NCBI GenBank assembly: GCA_023391095.1
Contig: JAEWBN010000021.1
Coordinates: 26,004-90,003 of the forward strand
Reading direction: 5' to 3'
Length of the DNA stretch: 64,000 nucleotides
Origin: Pseudomonadota bacterium
Lineage (GTDB): Bacteria > Pseudomonadota > Alphaproteobacteria > Rhizobiales > Devosiaceae
A model generated the notes under the pieces. It searched no databases. It was not told the DNA's origin and was given only the letters and a program-made list of their open reading frames with translations. The position numbers and the translations under genes were made by a program. Every line of letters begins with the position of its first letter. The stretch's first letter is position 1. Of this stretch, positions 1 through 9,460 are shown piece by piece.

Positions 1-1
1 C

Positions 2-1063
2 GCCCTTGCTGCGAGCGTCAACAATCTGGTGTCCACCTTCAATCGTGGCGTCACCGAAATCGGCGATGTGCTGGGCGCACTGGCCGATACCGATCTCACC
101 CAGCGCATGACGGGCGATTATGAAGGCGCCTTTGCGCGGCTCAAGGCCGACACCAATGCCGTCGCCGACAAGCTGACCGAGGTGGTTTCCCAGCTGCGGC
201 ACACATCGGGCTCGCTCAAGGTGGCGACGGGCGAAATCCTTTCGGGTGCCAACGACCTCTCGGAGCGTACCACGCGCCAGGCCGCAACCATCGAAGAAAC
301 GTCGGCAGCGATGGAACAGCTGGCCAGCACCGTGCTGCGCAATGCCGACCGGGCGCGCGAGGCCAGCGTCAATGCCACCCAGGTGGCCCGCACGGCCGAA
401 GAAGGCGGCGTCGTGATGGACGCGGCCAACCAGGCCATGGAGCGGATCACGACCTCTTCGGCCAAGATATCCAACATCATCGGGCTCATCGACGACATCG
501 CCTTCCAGACCAACCTCCTGGCGCTGAACGCCTCGGTGGAAGCGGCGCGCGCCGGGGAAGCCGGCAAGGGCTTTGCCGTTGTGGCCGTGGAAGTGCGCCG
601 GTTGGCCCAGTCTGCGGCGCAGGCGTCCTCGGACGTCAAGGCCCTGATCGAGCAGAGCGCCGGTGAAGTCAGCTCCGGCTCCAAGCTCGTGGGCGATGCT
701 GCCGGTAAGCTCACCTCGATGCTGGCGGCGATCCGCGACAACACCACGGCTCTTGAAGCCATCGCCCGCGACAGCAAGGAACAGGCCTCGGCCATCGAGG
801 AAGTGAGTGCCGCGGTGCGCACCATGGACGAGATGACCCAGCACAATGCCGCGCTGGTCGAAGAAACCAATGCTGCCATCGAGCAGACCGAGGCGCAGGC
901 GACCGAGCTTGATCGGATCGTCGAGATCTTCCGCATCGACCAGCCGTCCAGCGCCGCCCGTGGAGAGCCGGTGCGCAACCAGCAAAGCCGGCCACAGGCC
1001 TCGGCGCCGCGCCTGCGCAGTCATGGCAATGCCGCCATTGCCGAAGACTGGGACCAGTTCTAG
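2..1063 (+). CDS. Methyl-accepting chemotaxis protein, C-terminal part (5' end outside window)
   Basis: The reading frame is open from base 2, so the sensor, membrane segments and probably the HAMP domain lie upstream of the window. What remains is the cytoplasmic methylation and signalling helices of a chemoreceptor, which control CheA through CheW. The hairpin tip is recognisable (IDDIAFQTNLLALNASVEAA followed by a GKGFAVVA stretch, about bases 485-590). The coding part opens with the ADLTQR-like repeat block that all the neighbouring receptors share before their methylation helix. The protein ends in a variable linker and the pentapeptide DWDQF, resembling the CheR-tethering xWxxF end. It is the first of five tandem paralogues on this strand. 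The family call is secure; the ligand cannot be inferred. Confidence 0.95.
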   Translation, partial: ALAASVNNLVSTFNRGVTEIGDVLGALADTDLTQRMTGDYEGAFARLKADTNAVADKLTEVVSQLRHTSGSLKVATGEILSGANDLSERTTRQAATIEETSAAMEQLASTVLRNADRAREASVNATQVARTAEEGGVVMDAANQAMERITTSSAKISNIIGLIDDIAFQTNLLALNASVEAARAGEAGKGFAVVAVEVRRLAQSAAQASSDVKALIEQSAGEVSSGSKLVGDAAGKLTSMLAAIRDNTTALEAIARDSKEQASAIEEVSAAVRTMDEMTQHNAALVEETNAAIEQTEAQATELDRIVEIFRIDQPSSAARGEPVRNQQSRPQASAPRLRSHGNAAIAEDWDQF

Positions 1064-1167
1064 GCCGCTACGAGGCGGGGTGCCAAGCTCCCCGCCGCCA
1101 CGCTTTACCCGCGTTTATGCCCGGTATGGTGAACTGCTGAGCCATACGCGTCCACAGGAACATTCCG

Positions 1168-3588
1168 GTGAAAATTTCCGATCTCTCCATCCAGCTCAGG
1201 CTGGTCATTGGTGCCGGCCTGCTTTTCTGCGTGGCCATGGGCGGGATCATCGCGGGTGGCCTCTGGCTGATGTATCAGACAGCCGGAAACGAGGCCGAAG
1301 AGCGGGCGAAGGCCCTGCTGGGCCAGTACGGCGCGACTGTCGAACACGAAGTCGGCCGCGTGGTCGCTTCGACGCAGATGCTGGCGGAAGCCATTGCCGG
1401 GGTTCTCGCAGCCGGACCGGTGGATCGTGACCTCCTTGGCCGCATGGTAACCGGCAGCATGGATGCCCAGCCGTCGGTCGTGGGCATGACCCTTGCCTTT
1501 GAGCCCGACGGGCTCGACGGCCGTGACGCTGACTTTGTTGGCCACCCCTATTCGGACGCAAATGGTCGATTTGTGCCCTATTTCACCTGGCACAACGGCG
1601 CCATCGCCGTCGAACAGCTGATCATGACGCCCGAGGCGGGCACTGCAGGCTGGTATGACCTGCCGCTGCGCGAAAACCGCACCGTGCTTGTCCCTCCCTA
1701 TTCCTATCCGGTCAACGGCGTGGATACTCTCCTGTCCACGGTCAGCGCCGTCGTCCATCGGGACGGTATGCCGGTCGGTATACTCACCTCCGATCAGACC
1801 CTGGGCACCATCGCCGACTTCGTGTCTTCGCTGAAACCGTTCGACGTGGGCACGGTGTCCCTGGTCAGCAATGCCAATACGTGGATTGCGAGCCCCGATG
1901 CCGTTCTCGCCGGCCAGCCTGTTCCGGACGCGCTGTCGGCCGAACTTGCCAGCGGCGCGAACAGCGACGGAGCTGCCCACACGCTTGAAGGGAACGGGTC
2001 CGATTTCGTCGTCGCCCAGACACTGCAATTCCGCGACGTGAATGAGACCTGGACGCTTGTCATGAGCGTTCCGCAGGCCACGATCTATGCCTCTGTGGAT
2101 GCCATGCGCAACCTGGCCCTGATGGCCGCCGCCCTTGTCCTGGTTCTGCTGGTTGCAGCCGTCTGGCTGGGTTCGCGCGCCATAACCGGGCCGATCCGCC
2201 GCATGACCGGCGTCATGGGGGTATTGTCGCAAGGCGACTACAGCGCCGATGTGCCCTATCAGAACCGCGGCGACGAGATCGGCGCCATGGCACGGGCCGT
2301 CGAGGTGTTCCGCGAAAACGGCCTCAAGGTCAGCCAGATGTCCGAAGAGGAGCGGGCGGCCTCGCACCGGCGGCGCATCGAACGCACCGACATGATGGTG
2401 GCCCTGCAGGCCGCATTCGGGGAAGTGGTCGATGCGGCCATTGCCGGCGATTTCAGCAAGCGCGTGCATGCCCAGTTCTCCGACCAGGAGCTCAACAGCC
2501 TTGCCGGCAGTGTGAACACCCTGGTGGAAACCGTCGATCGCGGCATTGCCGAAACAGGACAGGTGCTGTCCGCCCTGGCCCAGGCCGACCTCACGCATCG
2601 GGTTGCCGGTGACTATCAGGGCGCCTTTGCCCGGTTGCGCGACGACACCAATGCCGTGGCGGAGAATCTGAGCGATGTCATGGGGCGCCTGCGGGTCACG
2701 TCCCGGGCGCTCAAGACCGCTACCAGCGAAATCCTCTCGGGCGCCAACGATCTGTCCGAACGCACGACCAAGCAGGCCGCGACGATCGAGCAGACCTCGG
2801 CGGCTATGGAGCAGCTGGCGACCACGGTCGCCGACAATGCCCGCATGGCCGACGATGCCAATGCCAGGGCCAGCGCCGTGTCGGCCGATGCCGTGCGCAA
2901 TGGCGAGGTGATGGATCGCGCCAACGAGGCCATGGACCGCATTACCCAGTCTTCGGGCAAGATTTCCAATATTATCGGCCTCATCGACGACATCGCCTTC
3001 CAGACCAACCTTCTGGCCCTCAATGCTTCGGTGGAAGCGGCGCGCGCCGGGGAAGCCGGCAAGGGTTTCGCCGTGGTCGCGGTGGAAGTGCGGCGCCTCG
3101 CCCAGTCTGCCGCCCAAGCCTCGTCGGAGGTCAAGGCGTTGATCGATGCCAGCGCAACCGAGGTGGCGACCGGCTCCAAGCTGGTTTCCGGAGCGGCGAG
3201 CCAGTTGCGCCAGATGCTCGAGGCCGTCCAGGACAATGCCGGGCTGATGCATGCCATCGCCCAGGCCAGCAAATCGCAGGCTTCCGCCATCGAGGAAGTG
3301 AGCATTGCGGTGCGCACGCTCGACGAGATGACCCAGCACAATGCGGCGCTCGTGGAACAAACCAATGCTGCCATCGAGCAGACCGAGGGCCAGGCCAGCG
3401 AGCTCGACCGCGTGGTGGACCTCTTCACCCTTGAGCCGGGGGCGAAGGTGAGCACAGCACCACCCCGTGTGGGATCCCGCGCCGGCGATGGGCAGGCGGG
3501 TGGCCCAGGCAGCAAACTCGCCGGCGCGGCGCGCACCTATCTTTCGCAGGGCAACGCAGCCCTGTCGGCCGACTGGTCCGAATTCTGA
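1168..3588 (+). CDS. Methyl-accepting chemotaxis protein with periplasmic double-Cache sensor
   Basis: A transmembrane chemoreceptor of 806 residues. It starts at GTG, preceded by a CAGGA ribosome site. TM1 is about residues 11-36, the periplasmic sensor about 37-312, TM2 about 313-337, then HAMP and a second HAMP-like block, and the signalling hairpin around residue 600-650. The sensor looks like dCache_1 (GWYDLP followed by a PPYSYPVNG stretch), a fold that usually binds small molecules such as amino acids or carboxylates. I see no residue pattern that fixes the ligand. The last five residues are DWSEF, matching the xWxxF CheR/CheB-tether type. It shares a 38-base identical block in the tip with the receptor upstream. 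No che genes are nearby. Confidence 0.95.
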   Translation: MKISDLSIQLRLVIGAGLLFCVAMGGIIAGGLWLMYQTAGNEAEERAKALLGQYGATVEHEVGRVVASTQMLAEAIAGVLAAGPVDRDLLGRMVTGSMDAQPSVVGMTLAFEPDGLDGRDADFVGHPYSDANGRFVPYFTWHNGAIAVEQLIMTPEAGTAGWYDLPLRENRTVLVPPYSYPVNGVDTLLSTVSAVVHRDGMPVGILTSDQTLGTIADFVSSLKPFDVGTVSLVSNANTWIASPDAVLAGQPVPDALSAELASGANSDGAAHTLEGNGSDFVVAQTLQFRDVNETWTLVMSVPQATIYASVDAMRNLALMAAALVLVLLVAAVWLGSRAITGPIRRMTGVMGVLSQGDYSADVPYQNRGDEIGAMARAVEVFRENGLKVSQMSEEERAASHRRRIERTDMMVALQAAFGEVVDAAIAGDFSKRVHAQFSDQELNSLAGSVNTLVETVDRGIAETGQVLSALAQADLTHRVAGDYQGAFARLRDDTNAVAENLSDVMGRLRVTSRALKTATSEILSGANDLSERTTKQAATIEQTSAAMEQLATTVADNARMADDANARASAVSADAVRNGEVMDRANEAMDRITQSSGKISNIIGLIDDIAFQTNLLALNASVEAARAGEAGKGFAVVAVEVRRLAQSAAQASSEVKALIDASATEVATGSKLVSGAASQLRQMLEAVQDNAGLMHAIAQASKSQASAIEEVSIAVRTLDEMTQHNAALVEQTNAAIEQTEGQASELDRVVDLFTLEPGAKVSTAPPRVGSRAGDGQAGGPGSKLAGAARTYLSQGNAALSADWSEF

Positions 3589-3723
3589 CCTTTGGCGCCA
3601 CTCCCGGTCGCATGGTTTACGACCAATTAAGTCCTCGCGAAGTATTTCTGCGGTGAGGGTACTTGCGTTTGTGGGTCGGGAACCCCGCAAACGGGCCAGA
3701 AGGCCAGGGAAAGAGACGGCAGC

Positions 3724-5739
3724 ATGAAAATCAGGGCCAAAGTATTGGCGGTGGTCGCCCTAATGGGGCTGGCCTCCATTGTTATTGGCGGCATCGCGGG
3801 CTTTATTACGATCGAATACAAGAACCGTATGGATCGCCTCGAGAATTTGGCCGATCGCGCCTATCTGGGCGAAAAGCTCAATCGGTTCGTCACCGCGGTG
3901 GTGATGGAGTCGCGCGGCATCTACGCTTCGGACACGACCGAGACCGCGGCTCCGTTCGCCGAGGGTCTTGTTTCCTATCTCGACCAGATCGATGCCCTTC
4001 TGGCCGAATGGCAGCCGCTGGTGGATGCGGAGGGGCGCGCCGCCTTCGACGCCGTGGTCGCCCGCGCCGCGGAATTCCGCCAGTTCCGGACCGAAACGGC
4101 GCGTCTGGGCCGCGATGTCGATCCGGCCGAGGCCAATGTCCAGGGCAATAACGACGACAACCGCGCCAATCGGCGAGCCTACCAGGCCGAGATCGACGCG
4201 GTGGTGAACCGCGATCTCGAGCTCTTTGCCGAGGTCAAGGCCGGCATGACCGCGTTCCAGCAGTCCATGCTGATCCTTCTGGGTGCCGCCGTTGTGCTGG
4301 GTCTTGGGGCAGGGACGGCCGCTGCGGTCTATGTGGGCACCGCCAAGCTGTCGCGGCCTGTCGGCGACCTCACCGAAACCATGCAGGCCCTGGCCGATGG
4401 CGATCTCGACGCCCACGTCGGCTATCTCGAAAACAAGGACGAGATCGGCGCCATGGCGCGCACTTTGCAGGTCTTCCGCGACAATGCCCGCACCGTTGCC
4501 GCGCTCAGTGCAGAAGAAAAGCAGCGCGCCGGCCTGATTGCCGAACGGGCCGAACGGATGGAAGCCTTCCAGGCCCAGTTCGACCGTGCCGTGGCGGCGT
4601 CGCTCGACGGCGATTTCAGCCAGCGGCTCGACGTCGATCCGAGCGACCCGGACCTGGCGCGCATAGCCGGCAACTTCAACGGTCTGCTCGACGGGGTTGC
4701 GACCGGCCTCAGCGAGGCCGGGACCGTGCTGGCCGCGCTGGCAGAAACCGATCTGACGCAGCGCATGGGCGGCACCCACTATGGTGCATTCCTCGAGCTT
4801 CAGCGCAATATCAACACTGTTGCCGAAACGTTGACCGATGTGGTGACGCGGCTGCGCGCCACCTCGCGCGCGGTCAAGACGGCGACCGGGGAAATCCTTT
4901 CGGGCGCCAACGATCTTTCCGAAAGGACGACCAAGCAGGCCGCCACCATCGAGGAAACCTCGGCCGCCATGGAGCAGCTGGCTTCCACCGTGCTGCAGAA
5001 TGCCGACCGCGCCAAGGATGCCAGCGTCAATGCGCAAACCGTCAGCCGCACGGCCGAGGAAGGTGGCCATGTGATGGAACAGGCCACCGAGGCCATGGAG
5101 AAGATCACTACATCCTCAGCGAAAATCTCCAGCATTATCGGCCTGATCGACGACATTGCTTTTCAGACCAATCTGCTGGCGCTCAACGCGTCGGTGGAAG
5201 CTGCGCGCGCCGGAGATGCCGGCAAGGGCTTTGCGGTGGTCGCGGTCGAAGTCCGGCGCCTGGCCCAGAGCGCAGCCAGCGCATCGTCCGACATCAAGGC
5301 ACTGATCGAGACATCAGCCGGTGAAGTGAGCATGGGCACGCGGCTTGTGGCGGAAGCCGCCAACAAGCTCGAAGTCATGCTGGAAGCGGTGCGGGGTAAT
5401 TCGGCGCTATTGGAAAGCATCGCCCATGACAGCCGCGAACAGGCATCGGCCATCGAAGAGGTCAATGTCGCGGTGCGGCAGATGGACGAAATGACCCAGC
5501 ACAATGCCGCGCTGGTGGAAGAAACCAACGCCGCTATCGAACAGACCGAAGCCCAGGCGACCGAACTGGATCGGATCGTTGCGGTGTTCCGCACCAGCGA
5601 GGAAGCCGATCTTGACCGTGATCTGGTTGAGGCCGCCAAGACGGTGCGCAGGCCGCAGGACACCCGCGTGAGACAGGCGGCCGGCGCTTATCTCTCATCG
5701 GGCAATGCGGCGCTTGCGACCGACTGGTCCGAATTCTAG
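3724..5739 (+). CDS. Methyl-accepting chemotaxis protein with helical periplasmic sensor
   Basis: A transmembrane chemoreceptor of 671 residues. TM1 is about residues 7-29. The periplasmic part (about 30-178) is short and predicted helical, compatible with a four-helix-bundle sensor, and TM2 is about 180-206. HAMP follows, then a second HAMP-like block and the conserved tip near residue 472-520. The protein ends in a Ser/Gly-containing linker and DWSEF, again a CheR-tether-type pentapeptide. It is third in the tandem array; the gap of 135 bases before it suggests its own promoter or a loosely coupled operon. A Rho-independent terminator follows directly. Ligand unknown. Confidence 0.95.
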   Translation: MKIRAKVLAVVALMGLASIVIGGIAGFITIEYKNRMDRLENLADRAYLGEKLNRFVTAVVMESRGIYASDTTETAAPFAEGLVSYLDQIDALLAEWQPLVDAEGRAAFDAVVARAAEFRQFRTETARLGRDVDPAEANVQGNNDDNRANRRAYQAEIDAVVNRDLELFAEVKAGMTAFQQSMLILLGAAVVLGLGAGTAAAVYVGTAKLSRPVGDLTETMQALADGDLDAHVGYLENKDEIGAMARTLQVFRDNARTVAALSAEEKQRAGLIAERAERMEAFQAQFDRAVAASLDGDFSQRLDVDPSDPDLARIAGNFNGLLDGVATGLSEAGTVLAALAETDLTQRMGGTHYGAFLELQRNINTVAETLTDVVTRLRATSRAVKTATGEILSGANDLSERTTKQAATIEETSAAMEQLASTVLQNADRAKDASVNAQTVSRTAEEGGHVMEQATEAMEKITTSSAKISSIIGLIDDIAFQTNLLALNASVEAARAGDAGKGFAVVAVEVRRLAQSAASASSDIKALIETSAGEVSMGTRLVAEAANKLEVMLEAVRGNSALLESIAHDSREQASAIEEVNVAVRQMDEMTQHNAALVEETNAAIEQTEAQATELDRIVAVFRTSEEADLDRDLVEAAKTVRRPQDTRVRQAAGAYLSSGNAALATDWSEF

Positions 5740-5767
5740 ACGCGCGACAATTGTTATACAGTAATTC

Positions 5768-5797
5768 GGGGCGGCCTAGGGCTGCCCCTTTTCTTTT
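5768..5797 (+). terminator. Rho-independent terminator after the third chemoreceptor gene
   Basis: A 9-bp GC-rich stem (5768-5776 with 5780-5788, one G-U pair) with a three-base loop is followed by TTTTCTTTTG. It sits 29 bases after the stop codon and separates the first three receptors from the last two. Confidence 0.75.
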
Positions 5798-5948
5798 GTG
5801 CTTATCGGCGGGAACGGCGCCCAATAGCCGCGAAATAGTATTTTAGTTCAAGCGTAGGGGTTTGAAGCCACCACTGCGGCAATTGCTCGTTAACCTCTGC
5901 GGAGCAGCATTTCTCCCGGCGGAACATGAGCCGGACCAGGGGCGGGCA

Positions 5949-7673
5949 ATGGCAAAACTTCCTTTCGTTTCGGACAGGCGGGCAGAGATGCGCCTGGATG
6001 CGATCAACCGCAGCCAGGCCATTATCGAGTTCAGCCTCGACGGCACAGTGGTCAGCGCCAACGACAATTTCCTTGCCGCCATGGGTTACAGTCTCGAAGA
6101 GGTTGTGGGGCAGCATCATTCCCTGTTCTGCACACCCGACTATGCCGCCAGTGCCGAATATCGCGCGTTCTGGGCGGCGCTTGGTCGGGGCGAATACCAG
6201 GCGTCGGTGTTCCGCAGGCTCACCAAGGGAGGGCGTGAAATCTGGATTCAGGCCAGCTACAATCCCATCCTCGACAGGGCCGGACGCCCGGTGGGTGTCA
6301 TCAAGATTGCAACCGACATCACGGCGCAGGTGCTGGAGGCGGCCGATCATGCAGCGCAGATCGCGGCGATTTCGCGGGTCCAGGCGGTGATTTCGTTCAC
6401 CCTTGAGGGTCGGGTGATCGAAGCCAACGACAATTTCCTGGCGACGCTTGGCTATGGGGCGGAAGAAATTATCGGCCAGCACCATTCCCTGTTCTGCGAC
6501 CCCAGCTATGCCGCCAGTGCGGATTATGCCGCCTTTTGGGAGCGGCTGCGCGCCGGGCAGTTCGAAGCCGGCGAATTCCGGCGCCTGGGCAAGGGCGGGC
6601 GCGAAGTCTGGATCCAGGCCAGCTACAACCCGGTGCTCGATGCGGAGGGACGGGTGGTGCGCGTCGTCAAGTTCGCAACCGATATCACTGAGCGAAAGCG
6701 CGCCGAAGGCATCATCGAGCAGTTGACGCAAAGCCTGGGGCGCATGGCCGGGGGCGATCTTGGCGGTCGGATCGACCAGGTTTTTACGGGTCAATACGAG
6801 CAGTTGCGCCTCGCCTTCAATCAATCGCTGGGTCAGCTCGAAGCGATCGTTTCCCGCTTGCGCGAGACGTCGTCGTCGCTGCGCACGGCAACAGTGGAAA
6901 TTCTCACCGGCGCCAATGACCTGTCTCAGCGCACTACCCGCCAGGCCGCCGCCATCGAGCAAACGTCCGCCGCCGTGGAACAGCTGGGCAGCAGCGTCAG
7001 CGAAAATGCCAGCCGGGCCATAACTGCCAGCGACAAGGCGCGTCACGTCTCGACCAGCGCCACCGAAGGCGGCGCGGCCATGGACAATGCCACCCGCGCC
7101 ATGAGCGCCATCGAGACCTCCTCGGACAAGATTTCCAACATTATCGGGCTGATCGACGACATCGCGTTTCAGACCAACCTCTTGGCGCTCAACGCCTCGG
7201 TCGAAGCGGCGCGGGCGGGAGACGCCGGCAAGGGCTTTGCCGTGGTGGCAGTGGAGGTGCGGCGCCTCGCGCAAAGCGCCGCAGGCGCGTCGGGCGAGAT
7301 CAAGCAGTTGATCGAAGCGAGCGCGGCCGAAGTGCGCATGGGCACGCAGTTGGTCAGCCAGGCTGCCGGCAAGCTCGACACGATCCTGGCCGGCGCGCAG
7401 GAAAGCGCCGACCTCATCGATGCCATTGCCCGCGCCAATCGCGAGCAGGCCAATGCCTTGAGCGAAGTGACCGTGGCCATTCGCCAGATGGACGAGATGA
7501 CCCAGCACAATGCCGCCCTGGTCGAGCAGACCAATGCCGCGCTTGAGCAGACCGAGGAGCAGGCGGTGACCCTTGATGGGATTGTCGAGGTCTTCCGCTC
7601 GGGCGCGGGCCAGGCCGGGGAGGGTGCGACAACTAAATTCGTCCCGCGCAGCCGTTCGGCCTACGCGGCGTAA
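5949..7673 (+). CDS. Soluble PAS-PAS chemoreceptor (methyl-accepting protein)
   Basis: A chemoreceptor of 574 residues with no convincing membrane segment, so probably cytoplasmic. Two PAS domains (about residues 15-130 and 137-255) are clear internal duplicates: both carry the motif GQHHSLFC and end in a SYNP-containing strand. PAS domains of this type often hold haem or flavin and report redox or energy state, but the cofactor cannot be read here. A HAMP-like block and the standard signalling hairpin follow (tip near residue 397). I chose ATG 5949, preceded by AGGGGCGG, over a TTG 87 bases upstream without a ribosome site. Unlike the other four receptors it lacks a terminal xWxxF and ends SRSAYAA. 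Confidence 0.93.
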   Translation: MAKLPFVSDRRAEMRLDAINRSQAIIEFSLDGTVVSANDNFLAAMGYSLEEVVGQHHSLFCTPDYAASAEYRAFWAALGRGEYQASVFRRLTKGGREIWIQASYNPILDRAGRPVGVIKIATDITAQVLEAADHAAQIAAISRVQAVISFTLEGRVIEANDNFLATLGYGAEEIIGQHHSLFCDPSYAASADYAAFWERLRAGQFEAGEFRRLGKGGREVWIQASYNPVLDAEGRVVRVVKFATDITERKRAEGIIEQLTQSLGRMAGGDLGGRIDQVFTGQYEQLRLAFNQSLGQLEAIVSRLRETSSSLRTATVEILTGANDLSQRTTRQAAAIEQTSAAVEQLGSSVSENASRAITASDKARHVSTSATEGGAAMDNATRAMSAIETSSDKISNIIGLIDDIAFQTNLLALNASVEAARAGDAGKGFAVVAVEVRRLAQSAAGASGEIKQLIEASAAEVRMGTQLVSQAAGKLDTILAGAQESADLIDAIARANREQANALSEVTVAIRQMDEMTQHNAALVEQTNAALEQTEEQAVTLDGIVEVFRSGAGQAGEGATTKFVPRSRSAYAA

Positions 7674-7783
7674 GGAAGCGTTAAGCACGGCAGGAGATGA
7701 ATGGGTCCACGATGATCCAGATCAATCCTGTGCGGCCGTTTCGGGCCCATCTGGTCTGACCGCAACACATTGGTTCGACAACG

Positions 7784-9394
7784 ATGACTTCCACATCCGA
7801 CACTTTGCAGTCCCGCCTCGATTTCATCGGGCTGGACGATGAAAGCCGCGCTCGCCTGGCCGATGCGCGCCATCATGTGGAAGCCCATCTCAATCCCGCA
7901 CTGGACCGGTTCTACGACAAGATCGCAGCCGTGCCGGCCGTCGCCTCGTTCTTCAGCGGCAAGGCGCAGATGGACCGGGCGCAGTCCAAGCAGGTCGGCC
8001 ACTGGCAGGCCATTGCCGCCGGCCAGCTGGACGAAGACTATTTCGAGGCCAGCACGCGTGTCGGCCTGATGCATGCCAAGATCGGGCTGGAGCCGCGCTG
8101 GCATATCGGGGGCTACGGCGTCATCATGGAAACCCTGATCAAGGGACTTGTCCACGACGCCATGGCAGAAGCGGTTGCGCCGCGCAGCACCCGTTTCGGC
8201 CGGCCCGTCCCGCGCCGCCCCGAAGACATCATGGGCGATGTCGAGACCATGAGCGAGGCGCTGGTTGCCGTGCTCAAGGCCATGCTCCTTGATATCGACA
8301 TCGGTGTGTCAGCCTATTTCAACAAGCTCACCGAAGATGCCCGCGCCATTGACGACGCCGCCCGCGCCAAGATTCGCAACGCCGTGGAAGCCACCGGCGC
8401 GGTTCTGACCAAGGTGGCCGAAGGCGATCTCACGAACCGCGTCACGGCGGAGCTGGACGCCGAATTCGACGAAATCAAGGACGGCACCAATGCCGTGGTG
8501 GACAGGCTGGCCGCCATAGTCGGCCAGCTTCAGGCCTCGTCGCGCTCGCTCAAGAACGCCACCGGGGAAATCCTCGCCGGCGCCAACGACCTTGCCGACC
8601 GCACCACCCGGCAGGCCGCGACCATCGAACAGACCTCCGCCTCGGTCGAGCAGCTGACGACGGCTGTGGCCGACAATGCCAATCGCGCCAGCGTCGCCAC
8701 CGAGAAAGCCCATACCGTGGCCAAGAATGCCATGCTGGGCGGGGAAACCATGAACAAGGCCAATGACGCCATGAGCGCCATCGAGGCCTCGTCGGGCAAG
8801 ATTTCCAACATTATCGGGCTGATCGACGACATCGCCTTCCAGACAAATCTGCTGGCGCTCAACGCCTCGGTGGAAGCGGCGCGGGCCGGGGAGGCCGGCA
8901 AGGGCTTTGCGGTCGTCGCCGTTGAAGTGCGGCGCCTGGCGCAAAGCGCCGCCAATGCGTCCGCCGAGGTCAAGCAACTGATCGAGGCCAGCGCCACCGA
9001 AGTGCGTACGGGCACCCAGCTCGTGTCCAAGGCGGCCGAAACGCTGCAGGACATTCTGGCGGGCGCCGAGGAAAGCGCCGGCCTCATCGATTCCATTGCG
9101 CAGGCCAACCGGCTTCAGTCTCAGGCGCTGGGCGAAGTCAGCGTCGCCGTGCGGCAGATGGACGAGATGACCCAGCACAACGCCGCGCTGGTGGAAGAAA
9201 CCAATGCTGCCATCGAGCAGACCGAAGGCCAGGCCAATGAACTGGACCGGATCGTCGATGTGTTCCGTACCGGCCGCGAGCTCAGTCCCGAAACCGCGCC
9301 TGCGCCTCACTCTCAGTCCGCCGCCTTGCGGCGCAAGTCATCGCCAGCGGTTTACGGCAACACCGCGCTCAAGAGCGATTGGGAAGCGTTCTAG
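7784..9394 (+). CDS. Globin-coupled chemoreceptor (HemAT-like aerotaxis transducer)
   Basis: A soluble receptor of 536 residues. The N-terminal domain (about 1-175) is a protoglobin sensor: the motif MHAKIGLEPRWHIGGY places the expected proximal haem ligand at His97, as in HemAT-type oxygen sensors. A HAMP-like block (about 200-250) and the signalling hairpin (tip near residue 342) follow, closely matching the neighbouring receptors. It ends in DWEAF, the xWxxF type. Such proteins couple oxygen or redox state to CheA. The paralogous cytoplasmic halves suggest that sensor domains were swapped onto a duplicated signalling module. Haem binding itself is inferred from the family. Confidence 0.93.
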   Translation: MTSTSDTLQSRLDFIGLDDESRARLADARHHVEAHLNPALDRFYDKIAAVPAVASFFSGKAQMDRAQSKQVGHWQAIAAGQLDEDYFEASTRVGLMHAKIGLEPRWHIGGYGVIMETLIKGLVHDAMAEAVAPRSTRFGRPVPRRPEDIMGDVETMSEALVAVLKAMLLDIDIGVSAYFNKLTEDARAIDDAARAKIRNAVEATGAVLTKVAEGDLTNRVTAELDAEFDEIKDGTNAVVDRLAAIVGQLQASSRSLKNATGEILAGANDLADRTTRQAATIEQTSASVEQLTTAVADNANRASVATEKAHTVAKNAMLGGETMNKANDAMSAIEASSGKISNIIGLIDDIAFQTNLLALNASVEAARAGEAGKGFAVVAVEVRRLAQSAANASAEVKQLIEASATEVRTGTQLVSKAAETLQDILAGAEESAGLIDSIAQANRLQSQALGEVSVAVRQMDEMTQHNAALVEETNAAIEQTEGQANELDRIVDVFRTGRELSPETAPAPHSQSAALRRKSSPAVYGNTALKSDWEAF

Positions 9395-9460
9395 GCGCTC
9401 CTGCCTTGCCTCCTATTGTGGAGCCGGGCATGAACAGCGGGTGTGAAAGCGGAGACGGGC

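Noticed and set aside
1105..3690. A long minus-strand open frame (861 codons) opposite the second chemoreceptor gene
   Set aside because: It is antisense to a clear receptor, is rich in His/Gly/Arg-type codons expected from the opposite frame of GC-rich coding sequence, and shows no family motif. Similar long antisense frames lie opposite other genes, for example near 5802-7688, 9862-12237 and 62038-63738.
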